A stretch of DNA of 64,000 nt from Mesostigma viride (Eukaryota; Streptophyta; Mesostigmatophyceae; Mesostigmatales; Mesostigmataceae). Of this stretch, positions 51,674 to 62,095 are shown one piece after another. The translations under genes and the position numbers were made by a program. The notes under the pieces were generated by a model that was not told the DNA's origin, made no database searches, and saw nothing but the letters and a program-made list of their open reading frames with translations. The DNA is taken from assembly GCA_009746045.1 (NCBI GenBank), contig RPFO01000104.1:1494155-1558154 (forward strand). Reading direction: 5' to 3'. Position 1 is the stretch's first letter. Each line of letters starts with the position of its first letter.

Positions 51674-53845
51674 TATGCGGTGGCCACGGCCTCATCCCGA
51701 TCCCCTCCCAACATCGCCACTGCCAACACCGCCACCATCAGCACATTTCCCAGCGACACTCCTAGTGCCGCCCCAACCACCACCCTCATCAGCAGACCCA
51801 CCGTAGCCACCATGCCCACCGTACCCACCGTACCTGACCTGCGCAGCATCCTCATTAAGGTTGGCACGTTCAGCCGCGGTGCCCCCTTGGCCCCATTGCC
51901 CACGGCACCCCGCCGCGTGGACGAGCCGGAATGGGACTACCGCAGCTGCATATGCCTCAAGGTGCCTCAAGGGGAAGGAAGCACGAAACCACCGCCGCCC
52001 CCAGAAGCACCAGATGCTGCCACTCCGGAGTCCGCCAGCATAAACGCTCCGAATACAATATTGGTTCCTGTAACAGGAGTCTCTCCTATCACAGGAGGGG
52101 CTCCTATTGCAGGACTTGATCCCGTTACAGGAGCCACCCGCCATGTGGATGGGGTGGAAGCCACCAGTACCTCTATGACAAACACACTCATGCTGCCACC
52201 TCGCACGTCCTCCCTGCCCTTGCCATCCACGAGCCCAGCCCAGGCCCCAATCATCACCCACCAAACGTACCCACCCGGGGCAGGCATCCCCAACCAGCCA
52301 CCCTCTCCAACGCACAGCCCACCCAACGGTCTCTCGCACCGCCTCTTCCCCTCGTATCTCGGACGCCACGGGCAGTGCCGCTACCCGTTCCTCGACGCGG
52401 TCAACCGCGGCGCCGACTTCCACGAGCCGCTTCCCTCGGGCACGGCTGGCGTCCGTGCCATCGACCTGACCAGGCTGGCCCAGGATCACGGCGTCCCAGC
52501 CGGGTTCACCCGCAACCATCGTCCCGGGCTCCTCTCCACGTCCACACCGACAGGGGGGCAGCCACCCCCGTGCCGCAGGTCGTGCGCGGTCGTGGGCAGC
52601 GGCGCGTCCCTCCTGGGCCTGCGCCAGGGGCCCGAAATCGACGCGCACGAGCTTGTGATCCGCGTCAACGTAGCCCCCCTGGCGGGGTACGAGCGCGACG
52701 TGGGCAGCCGGACGACCATCCGGTTGTTCTACCCAGAGGCGTACGATCCGTTGGCGGACCAGCTGTTGAGCGATAGCCATGAGGCGGCAGCACCACAAAA
52801 CACGGGGAATAACAATAATGATAATTATATAGTAGTAAGTAATAATAATCGTAATGATGATGGCGGTGGTGCCATCGCCACTCCAGCAGCGAGGCCCAGT
52901 CGGCACGGCCAGCAGCGGCAACTTGGTGGTGTCGGTGATGGCGGGGGTGGTGGTGGTGCCGGAACCAAGGGCGGTCTCAGAGGCTCCCGTTCTCCCGCAC
53001 CCACGTCAGCGCATCCTCATCCGCAGCAACAGCAGCAGCAGCAGCAGCAGCAGCGGTCGACCGGCCACCCGCCGCGTTCGCAAGCAGAACTGTACGCGAT
53101 GGTGGCGTTCAAGCCACTGGACGTGGCATGGCTGGCGACGTCCCTGCACACGCGGGGCGTGCCCTACCATCCCCCGCCCGGGTCCTCCCTGGGGCGTTTC
53201 TACCACGCCGTGCCGGTCGTGCCGCGCGACAGCAGCCCCTTTGTGCTGGTCCACCCGTACATCGTGCGGGCGGTGCGGGACAGTTGGATGGGGGAGGGCC
53301 ACGACCAGTGGCCGTCGACGGGCATGGTGGCCATCATGACCGCGATGATGCTGTGTGAGGGCGTCACGGTCTATGGCTTCTCTAGCCCGTCGTCCTCCAG
53401 CCGGGAGCAATATACGCACTACTACGCGCAGCGCGCTGAGAACATGACGGGCCACCACGAGCATGCGTTCGAACGGGAGTGGGCGCTGATCGACCAGCTG
53501 GGACTGCGATCACTCAGGGAGGCCGCCAGGGCAGCCCAGGTGGCGCAGGCCCAGGCAGCGGGGGAGCAGGCAGCGGGGGAGCAGGCAGCGGGGGGCCAGG
53601 CAGCCGCACCGGAATGGGCAAGCCAGGGGGGTGCGGCGGGGGAGCAGGCTGGCCCGAATGCCAGCACCCGGCACTCATCCGATGGGGCCAATGGCTTTGC
53701 ACCTGGTCAGATTTCTTTTGTACCGAGTGCCAGCACCCAGCCGTCATCGGTTTGGAGCATTCTGCCGGACGCCAGCACCCAGACTGGGGCAGATGGGGGT
53801 CATGTGCGTACACGCGCTGTGGCAGATGGCCACGGCATGTCATGA
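51674..53845 (+). CDS. GT29 sialyltransferase-like protein
   Basis: The exon follows an acceptor (GCCTTGTGTGCAG). A Pro/Thr/Ser-rich stem of about 300 residues precedes the catalytic region. Sialylmotif L: CAVVGSGASLLGLRQGPEID then RVNVAPLAG and DVGSRTT (about residues 300-345). Sialylmotif S: HPYIVRAVRDSW, WPSTGMVAIMTAMMLCEGVT then VYGF (about 525-570). Motif III HYY (about 583) and motif VS HEHAFE (about 598) are present, so all four GT29 motifs are kept. It is probably a Golgi type II enzyme transferring sialic or Kdo-like sugars; the N-terminal membrane anchor would be on an unseen upstream exon. A low-complexity Asn/Gly/Gln insert of about 100 residues lies between motifs L and S, and an Ala/Gly/Gln repeat tail follows. 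Confidence 0.82.
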   Translation, partial: YAVATASSRSPPNIATANTATISTFPSDTPSAAPTTTLISRPTVATMPTVPTVPDLRSILIKVGTFSRGAPLAPLPTAPRRVDEPEWDYRSCICLKVPQGEGSTKPPPPPEAPDAATPESASINAPNTILVPVTGVSPITGGAPIAGLDPVTGATRHVDGVEATSTSMTNTLMLPPRTSSLPLPSTSPAQAPIITHQTYPPGAGIPNQPPSPTHSPPNGLSHRLFPSYLGRHGQCRYPFLDAVNRGADFHEPLPSGTAGVRAIDLTRLAQDHGVPAGFTRNHRPGLLSTSTPTGGQPPPCRRSCAVVGSGASLLGLRQGPEIDAHELVIRVNVAPLAGYERDVGSRTTIRLFYPEAYDPLADQLLSDSHEAAAPQNTGNNNNDNYIVVSNNNRNDDGGGAIATPAARPSRHGQQRQLGGVGDGGGGGGAGTKGGLRGSRSPAPTSAHPHPQQQQQQQQQQRSTGHPPRSQAELYAMVAFKPLDVAWLATSLHTRGVPYHPPPGSSLGRFYHAVPVVPRDSSPFVLVHPYIVRAVRDSWMGEGHDQWPSTGMVAIMTAMMLCEGVTVYGFSSPSSSSREQYTHYYAQRAENMTGHHEHAFEREWALIDQLGLRSLREAARAAQVAQAQAAGEQAAGEQAAGGQAAAPEWASQGGAAGEQAGPNASTRHSSDGANGFAPGQISFVPSASTQPSSVWSILPDASTQTGADGGHVRTRAVADGHGMS
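53540..53800 (+). repeat. Coding repeats in the GT29 tail
   Basis: Three to four copies of a 15-bp unit GCAGCGGGGGAGCAG, then three diverged copies of a segment containing GCCAGCACCC, about 60-80 bp apart. Confidence 0.75.
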
Positions 53846-55840
53846 AACCCTCGGCACCTACGCTAGCAGACGCGGCACCTGGTTTTTACAACCCGTGGGG
53901 CATGGGAACCGTTGGCCCTATTTTTCCTTTAGCAACGCAGGGAGAGGTCACTGTACCTGACGTGGACGCAGGGGACTCAGACACGATCCCTGCATCTGCC
54001 TCCACAAGCCCACAAGCAGTAGCTCTTCTTCCAGAGGCACTTCCTCCGTTGTTCCCCACGTGAACAGGTGAAGGGGCAAGTTCGGCGCCAGCAGCGATCC
54101 CAGCCGCCGGCAAGCAACCATCATTCAGTGGCTCGGGTCAGAACCAGGGCCGGCTTCATGTGCTGCAGCTAAGTGGACAGGTGCTGTATGGTGGCCTTAC
54201 GGCCTCGGCCACAGGCGGTCATCCCGTAGTACCTTCTAGCCGGCGCAACCACCGGCCCCGAAACAGCTTTGTGGCGGCAATGGAGGGCGCCCGGGTGGCG
54301 ATGGACAGTGCGCGGGTGGCGATGGCGCAGCTCGCAGCCAAGGTGGTCAGCCCGAGTGAGAGAAGAAGCACGCGTGCCGGTGGTCGTTGTGGCCATGCGG
54401 CGCAGCCAAGTGGAGCGAGAGCCCTGCGCTGCCCGCCACGTGGCACTGGGCCCACCTCCCCAGCAGCTTCATGAGATGGTGAACACCGCCTTGAGCTTGC
54501 CCCTTGTCCAGGAGGCAATGTCAAGGGAAGTGGTGTGCATGAGCCACACACCGGCTGGCACTTCGCCTGCATGGTAGCCCCGGTCCCATTTCTGGTCACA
54601 TCACTGCCAACAGTTGATAGTTACTATAGTAGGAAAGAAATAAGTGTACCAGGGACCCAGCTAGAGCGTCATGTTTTGGGGTTGGTTGGGGTGCCTTGTG
54701 CAACACATTTGAGGCATTACGGAACAGATAATCCTGGTCCATGGACGATCAGGCATTGGCCGGCATCATTCACTACAATACGCTTCCGCGGACACCTTTT
54801 TCAGCGGGGAAAGTGCCCCCGGGCTTCCGGGGCAAATTCAGCAAGCGCTGCGGAACTTAGATACTAAAATTTCGTTTTTGGTTCGTACCGTACAGCCAAT
54901 CATTTTGCGCCCGGATCAAATTGTGATCTGGGCACTGAACACGAAAATTTCAGCGAAACGTACGAAACACCAACGCAACTACAGAAAATTTTCAGTGACG
55001 AAACTGTAGTACCGTGAACCCAAGCAAAATGTAGTAGGACTTCGCTAAATTCACGTTCGGAATTTTTCCCCGCAAGATTCCCCCGCAAGATTCCCCCGCA
55101 CGATTCCCCCCGCTAGGTTCAGGCTCCAGTCGATGCTCGCCAAATGGCGCAAAAAAAGAAACATATGTTAAAATCGACGGTGCGAATCCTCGTTACCGCT
55201 CGGGTAACATTCTCACTCATTTCGCGTCTCCTACGAACCGTATTGTAGTGATTGGGGCAGCCGATGTCCTGGACCTCTGTATTATGTAAAGCGTGTCCCT
55301 GCCTCGGGAGGCTGTGCCGGGCCGGTTGTACTTTAGCCCTACACTACGTGAGCCTGTTGTGTATATAAATTGTTGGCCACGTGTTATAGCTTGGCCGGCC
55401 ACGTTCCCAGCGCCAGCTATAAAATCATGCATCGTGAGCAGCAGGATGGCACGTGCATATGACCATGCATGAACTTGGACTGTGAAGCTAGAATGCCCAG
55501 TGTATATACTAGCTATGCATGGGCATCTTTCAAAGTTCAAGGAGCCGAGAATTGAAGATGAGCTCGTGATGAAACATACAATGATGCTCTCAAGTGAAAT
55601 GTGTTGCTCACTAGCTAATTCTATATTATTAGCTAGCGTTTAAAGTGCGCCCAGTTGTGCGTATTTACACAAGTGAGACAATTATTTCTGGACGCATGGC
55701 GGTGCAACGCCGCCTGAGGACTAGTTAGATCAGTTGTTGTTATTATTAGGGTTATTTAGGTTACCGGCTTTAGCTAGTTGGTACCGGAACCGGTTGAATA
55801 ATTAAATTTAATTTACCGGAACCGGTACTTGCCCTCGGCT
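53846..55840. other. Unassigned region after the GT29 gene
   Basis: 54,240-54,580 holds G/C-rich open frames on both strands, for example one with ALGPPPQQLHEMVNTALSLP, which may be exonic but has no matching partner. From 54,600 on there is no gene signal. GTACCGG-rich palindromes appear at 55,770-55,830. Confidence 0.3.
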
Positions 55841-58202
55841 ACCGTAGTACGTGGTCAAATCACTTAGCGAAAAACTACTTTGCGACCCCAAAATAAGGCG
55901 AAATTAATAGTTTGCGACCCAAAATGAAGGCAAAGTTTTAGGTTTGCAAGCCGATAGACTTGTTTAAGGTGACGGTCCCGGCGCGAATTTTTTGGCGCCG
56001 AAAAAATTCGCGGTACCCGTCCGTACCGTGAAAAAGTGGTGCACGGTGCGCGCACCCCTACCGGAGCTGGCCATGGCGACGTGCTTTCAGGCAGAGTAGA
56101 AAAAGATAGCAGGCGGAATGCAGAGAAACTGTGCTAATCTCAAAGACGACAAGTTTATGATATTACTTCGTAGCGGAGTTCGCGTTTTTTGCAGTGTCGA
56201 TGATTTTATTGATGACCATCGCCACGGGGGTCTGAATCTGAAGTTTTCGTCGAGAGGAATAAATTAGAATGCACGCTGGCGGCGGTGATTGTCAGGTTTT
56301 ATGGGCTTTACCTAGCGTCAAGGATGCGTTTACATTGTTATTGGTAAAGCTTTAAAAAAATTGCTGGGTTTCGGCAAGATTTCCTTCATGATCGGTAAGA
56401 CACTCTCCAGGCTCGCGGGATGCGCGTCTTATTATTCCATGGAAGGTTGTTCTTTCCGGCGCCGCTGGGCGAAGGACAACGCCGGTAATGGTACGATCGT
56501 GCGCTCAGCGTCACCCTATGGATGCTTCGCTTCCTTTATGGGTTAGCAACGCAAGTTTTCGGCTTCTTTCCGTGCAGTTAGCGCCAGGTAGAATGCCATT
56601 CCGTGCTGCGCATCGCCAGATTTCTGGCACCTTTTAGTGCTTTGTATGTACGTTGCATGGCTGGGACGTGTCAAAGCGTGAGCCGTGGCATGCCGTCAAG
56701 TTGTCAGGGATTTGCTGAGTGCTTTCTTGGAAGGAGATTGCTAACAGCACTCAGTTTTGTGTGAATATTGACGCAGCCTTTCTTAGCAGCGGCTTCATTG
56801 TGGTTAGAGGCTCACAAGCTTGAGGTTGTTTCTTGGCAAACAATTGCGCTGGAAAGAAAGATGGCAGTGATTGTTCTGAGGGGCATACTGCATGGGTGGA
56901 ACTGCACGTAGGTAGGGGTTATCGTCGTCTTGTTGGCCTTTCTCCCACTAAAATGGGAGAGCCCTAATTCATATGCTAGCAAGGCAAGGTAACCATGGTA
57001 AGAAGCCTTGGCAAGCAGCATGTATGATACTTATGCTTTCTCTGTGGACTGTCTGTTGTTACCCTTGGTTGGGCAATTAGTGGATATGGCTTTCCAGGGT
57101 GTGTTTGAATTCGGACAGCTTGGTTTTGGGATGATGCCCACACCATAAACTTGGAATATGCATAAGAAGTGTTGGCTAGGCATGTAGAGCTACCTGCCTC
57201 ATTGTTGTGCACACACGCAACACGTTGCCCGTGTCGAGGTAAGGCAAGGGCACATGACGTGCCCAGCCACCTCCTTGTACATTGTGGTCAAATTGGGCAT
57301 GGTCAGGAGCCTTTTGGATGGCATAGGAAGTGTTAGTGTGCCTTAATACTCACTATTGCCTTCCTTAGCGTCTGCACAGGTGGCAAACTGCCAAACGCTA
57401 TAACTTCTACGTTTGTACTCAGAATGAGCTCAGATTTTGTGGCATTAATTGTCGATATGTGTAGTATTTGTGTATATCTCCCCAGGCTCTAAATATGTGT
57501 TTTTGATTTGATTTATTTTTTTCAGCCTTAAAAAGTACGGTTTTTAGGGGAAAATTAATAACTTCAATAATACTCATCATTCCGGGGCTCCAATTAGGTT
57601 GGCAACCTCACCATATACGATTTTATATGGGAATATATTGAAACATGAGTAATTGTGCCCCCATTGTCCCAGGGGATATGCCCCTAGAGTAGCGTCTTTT
57701 GTCCGTTTTTGCGTAATACCGGTCACTAAAAGGGGTATATACCCCCCATCAGTGGGTGGGATGGACCCCCACACATCCCATTTACATGGCAAAATCATAG
57801 TTTGGGTGCCCCAAGGCCAGCTTTGCATGTTATTCCATATTATGGTTTTGGGGGGTCTGGCATAGGACCCTCACCTTAATATGGTCAGTGACTTGTACCT
57901 CGATCTCTTATTCATTATTGATTACCTGACTGAGTGATTTGATTGATCAATTCGGTATAGCACTGATTATAATATACTTCATGAAAAAATATTTAATTGT
58001 TGTCTCGATCATTTGACAATATCGCAAAAATTGTGGCGCGACGCATTCGCTGGCTAGACGGGCCGTGCGGCGCGACGCAGGCGCGGCGCGGCGCGGCGCG
58101 GCAACTTTTGAACTTTGCGACCCAAAATGAAGCCCATCAATAGCAGTTTGCGAGGTCGATTCGCAAAGTAGTTTGTCGCAAGGTGATTTTGACCACTACG
58201 GT
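55841..58202. mobile_element. TIR DNA element, 2.4 kb, non-autonomous
   Basis: The left end (from ACCGTAGTACGTGGTCAAAT) and the reverse complement of the right end (from ACCGTAGTGGTCAAAATCAC) match over about 85-100 bp at roughly 75% identity, including CTACTTTGCGA and GTTTGCGACCCAAAATGAAG-like blocks. A TA or CTA/GTA flank is possible. No transposase ORF is visible inside. It contains a copy of the dispersed hairpin repeat. Superfamily undecided. Confidence 0.65.
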
Positions 58203-58669
58203 ATACTGGTACCATGCGACGATCGGCCATATCGGTTACCTGGCGAGGCTATATGGGTACCCGTACCGGTTATGAAGTGAGACAACTATGCCTGGTACCG
58301 GTTATCATCGGTTACCGGCACCGGTACCCAATGGCATAAACTGAAAGGCTCAGTCCAGTGCTCGTAGTACCCGTTACCATCGGTTACCGGTACCCATTAC
58401 CATATCCAGAATAGTAAGGCCTAGCCACGGTCCGTGGCCTCATGTACTTGTACGCCTATTACGGGCCCCATCACAGCTGACGCCTTAGCAGTATTTAGCC
58501 ATGTACATGTGTGTGCCTATGATGTGCCACCCACCAGATGATGCCTTGCTTTATTTAGTTATGCTGTGTTCATGCAGAGAGCTCAGTACTCTCTGCTGAG
58601 AATTAATTAGAATTAATTAATTAGACTCGTGCTCCCGTCAATGGGGAGTCACGGAGCATTAACCTCGAT
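58203..58669. other. GGTACC/CCGGTT-rich spacer and LINE-like tail
   Basis: 58,200-58,420 is made of short repeats of GGTTACCGGTACC type. 58,600-58,665 is, on the minus strand, the stem-loop GACTCCCCATTGACGGGAG with an AATTAATT tail, as at 17,200. Confidence 0.55.
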
Positions 58670-58749
58670 GGATGGATGGATGGATGGATAGATGGATGGA
58701 TGGATCAATGGATGGATGGATGGATGGATGGATGGATGGATGGATGGAT
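58670..58749. repeat. (GGAT)n array between two LINE tails
   Basis: About 20 imperfect units. On the minus strand it directly follows the tail of LINE fragment B. Confidence 0.9.
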
Positions 58750-59799
58750 TAAAATTAAATTAAATTAAATTATAACATGTCTCCGTTGGGAGATCATGTA
58801 GCACATATTCCAGGTTGGATGGGTGGTGTGGAGGAAGCCGCGTAATCGAACTAACCTAACTCTAAGCTATATCTAGTCTAGAAAAGCCTATCTACGCTAC
58901 TCATCAAAACGGCTCCTCCGTTTGGGGGGAGGCGGCTTGCCCACAGGGGCTGGCGTGTGCGCCTTGACAATCTTCTTCCACCGCGTCTTGTCCTGCATGG
59001 CAGTCCAAAGACGGGAGAGAGAGTGGATGCGGTACTCAAACTGGGCTGGGACCACTAGGTCGTCCAGCAACATCTGGGTATAGGTCATGGCATGTTTCCC
59101 TACCTTTTTAGGAATGTTCTTGGGGCCAGGCCAGGTCAAAATGTGCCGCCCCGGTTGGCCGAGCCGCTGGGGACCGGCCAGACCAAGGGCGGTGTCGACC
59201 TGGCTGGTGCGAGCAAGATGTCCTACAAATGCTATCCTACGTTGTCTAATCTCGTCCGAAATACGCGGCATACCGTGATACAAAGACTCTAAGGACCTAC
59301 GCTGAGAAAACCCGACATTCAGGACCTGTCGGAGCATCCGGGTTACCGTGCCGTCTATAGCTTGGCTGCCAGTGTTGCCGTGAGTGTCCACGCCTCGGCG
59401 CCATACGTGAGCACCGTGAGGACGAGGACCTTGAAGAGCATGCGCTTGCGGTGCTCGTCCAGGCCCTTGGAGCGCCAGTAGGTGTTGAGCGAACGGAGCT
59501 TGGCCCAGGAAAGGCCGATGCGGGTGTCCACATCGTCGGCAGTGTCCGGAAGCCAACTCCCCAACAGCTTGAAGCGGTCGCGGAGTGGGACCTCCGTCCC
59601 GTCGAGCAGGCGCGGCAGCGGTGGGCGACTGGAGGCCCCAATCACCATCGCCTCAGTTTTGACACTAATCTCCAACCCCACCGCCCTCGCCTCCAGGCCC
59701 AGACAGTCCAGCCAGGTCTGAATGTGCTCGGGGCGCGCGATGAGGGTGGTGTCGTCCGCATAAATCAGGTCAGCCAGGCGGTAACCCGTGCTAACCCCG
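58750..59799 (-). mobile_element. LINE fragment B: RT end and C-terminal domain
   Basis: On the minus strand the RT palm is read from [20 protein letters not shown] through [34 protein letters not shown] and [16 protein letters not shown]. The frame then shifts near 59,345 into the C-terminal region ending PVGKPPPPKRRSRFDE at 58,897. The 3' UTR reads GATCTCCCAACGGAGACATG then an AATTTAATTTAATTT tail. YADD identifies a non-LTR reverse transcriptase. Everything upstream of YADD is replaced by a CATC array. Confidence 0.88.
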
Positions 59800-60031
59800 A
59801 TGGATGGATGGATGGATGGATGGATGGATGGATGGATGGATGGATGGATGGATGGATGGATGGATGGATGGATGGATGGATGGATGGATGGATGGATGGA
59901 TGGATGGATGGATGGATGGATGGATGGATGGATGGATGGATGGATGGATGGATGGATGGATGGATGGATGGATGGATGGATGGATGGATGGATGGATGGA
60001 TGGATGGATGGATGGATGGATGGATGGATGG
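59800..60031. repeat. (GGAT)n microsatellite, about 58 units
   Basis: A pure tetranucleotide array starts six codons before the RT segment [12 protein letters not shown] (minus strand), exactly where upstream RT sequence is expected. Long open frames through it are artefacts. Confidence 0.97.
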
Positions 60032-60611
60032 GTGCAAACAATCCTACCGGTCTAATCTATCTACATCAGCTACCTACAACATCTATCTAAACAACATCAC
60101 TAACTACAGCATCTATCTAAACAACATCACGCTACCCTAGGGGAGCTGCACGTGCCTCCCGCGGGTTTGCACACGCGGGCGCTGAACCCCACGGGGGGGG
60201 GGCTATTAATTAATTAATAAGCACGTGACTGCGTCACGTGGGTGCCAATACAGAGTAAAGGAACCTTCAACCCTATATACACAGCGAGAAGGAGGGAGGC
60301 GCCCTAGCTTCTCTCACTGCCGCAGGTGGGCAGGCCACAGAGCGCTCTCTCCACGGCATGGTACCGGGGCGCAACACTGTGGGTGCAATACAACCAGTGC
60401 AATACCATAGATAGGCTGACGCATAGCTTATGCTACGAATGTGAGGTGGGCTCAAGACGTCGGCTAATTAAGGCGCAAGCTGATGGCCACAAGGTGCCAG
60501 AGCTAATTGAAGGTACCGTATAACGCTGTGCGCTAATATCGTTTCAAGTGCTGTAATGCCTAAGCTATCCCATAATCGATTGCCCCCATCTAGACAACTA
60601 GCTGGAGTGCT
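60032..60611. other. Dispersed repeat, no gene seen
   Basis: 60,222-60,310 matches 42,105-42,200. 60,060-60,130 has short ATCTATCTAAACAACATCAC repeats. Confidence 0.5.
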
Positions 60612-61440
60612 CTATCCCGGGGAAGCCCGGGGGGGCTTCCACAGTTTCTTGTTGACATAGAGGTCCCCGCCCCGCCAGTACACTAGCTTAATTGGGGCTT
60701 CTCGGGGTTGGTCTTGTGGCGGATGTAGTCGGGCCACTGATCGCGGCGTTGCTGCATGCTGCTGGGCTGGCGTCAGGTCGTCCTCAAGCGACCAGGAGGT
60801 GTCCACCAGCTTATTAGAACTTGCGGCGAGAGAGGAACCGAACTCGGGCTGTGATGTCGCTGAAGGTGAGGACCACTGGAGGGGGCCCAGCCTTGGCCCG
60901 TGGATGGGGCAGGCAGTAGGCGCCCTGCAGTATTGCACCTGGCAGCTGCATGCACGCCAAGAGCTGTTGGGGGGCTCGTTGTCCTCTATGACCTGGGCCC
61001 GCCACTTGGCCTTGTTTGTCCATCATCTTCTTCCAAATCACGGAGAGGCCTAGGCCCCCCATGTCCTCTACTAGCTGTTCTTTGAAGGTGCGGGCCTTGC
61101 GGCGTCTAACATCACGGGGCCCGGCCCACGTCAGGAGGTGCCGGCCAGGCATATGGTCGCAGTCCCGCGGGGGGGCCACGTGAGGTGCCTCCCAAGTCTA
61201 CCTGGTTGGTGCGAGCTAAGTGCCCTACTAGCTGCAGGCGCCGCTGCTTAATGGTGCTGGTGATATATGGCATGCCCTGGTACAGGTCCTCATTGCGGAC
61301 ATGAGCAGCATATCCTACTCTGAAAATGGATCGCAGCATGTTGGTGACCGCGCCGTCCAGCTTGCGGGCCAGGTCGGCGGTGAGGGTCCACGTCTCGGCC
61401 CCATACGTAAGAACAGGAAGGGCGAGGACCTTAAACTAGT
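60612..61440 (-). mobile_element. LINE fragment D, a diverged family
   Basis: The minus strand encodes broken pieces of a related C-terminal domain: ETWTLTADLARKLDG, MLRSIFRVGYAAHVRNEDLY, RRLQLVGHLARTNQVD and GRHLLTWAGPRDVRRRKART. The order equals that of the other LINEs, but identity is moderate, so this is another family. At least two frame changes. Confidence 0.75.
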
Positions 61441-61692
61441 TCCTTTTTCTCGATCTTGCCAAGGGGCTTGCGCCACAGGGCCCGGTAATGGCGTAAAGGT
61501 CTGCTGAGAAGCCATGCCCTAGCCATTGTTTAGCCATGATGATCTTCCACCCCGGCCATGCCAGGCCTTTGAGCTCTGATACATCATGGTGGTGCAGGTG
61601 CACTTTGTGCACCCAGCTAGAGCTTGTGTAGTTTACACCCTACCCTTGCAGGAAGTAGCCCAGAATGTATTAAAATTAAGCCATATGCCCCT
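61441..61692. other. Copy of a short repeat also at 15,380
   Basis: CAGAATGTATTAAAATTAAG followed by CCATATGCCCCTT at 61,660-61,690 matches 15,388-15,420, so both are parts of one dispersed (LINE 3') sequence. Confidence 0.5.
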
Positions 61693-61872
61693 TCTCAGGG
61701 ATATTAAATTAAATTAAATTAAACTAAATTAAATTAAATTAAAATAAATTAAAATAAAATAAATTAAATTAAATTAAACTAAATTAAATTAAACTAAATT
61801 AAATAAAACTAAATTAAATTAAAATAAATTAAATTAAATTAAATTAAATTAAACTAAATTAATAAATTATAA
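61693..61872. repeat. A/T-rich (AAATT)n tail-like array
   Basis: About 180 bp of AAATT with AAACT variants, then ATAACATGACTCAGTTGGGAG, the reverse complement of a LINE 3' end. It is thus an expanded tail of a minus-strand LINE. Confidence 0.9.
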
Positions 61873-62095
61873 CATGACTCAGTTGGGAGATCATTGATGG
61901 ATTAATTAATTGATTTAATCAATTAATTACACATGACTGCATCGGCACGTGAGCATAAGTCCTCAGTGGGAGGGGAACATGGGATGGAATGGATATGGTG
62001 CATGTTAGCTGTCCGAATGATGTGATGTATGCCTAATAATGTGGGATTAAACATGGGGCGAATCAGCGTACAAATCCTCATTACATGGGAGATCA
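61873..62095. other. Spacer between LINE tails
   Basis: AT-rich, no gene. Includes another TGGGAGATCATG stem-loop half. Confidence 0.4.

Noticed and set aside
52486-53464. Minus-strand ORFs antisense to the GT29 gene
   Set aside because: High G/C antisense shadows; the plus strand carries all four sialylmotifs.
59765-60140. Similar long repeat ORFs at the second array
   Set aside because: Same artefact. Only the part left of 59,800 on the minus strand carries real RT sequence.
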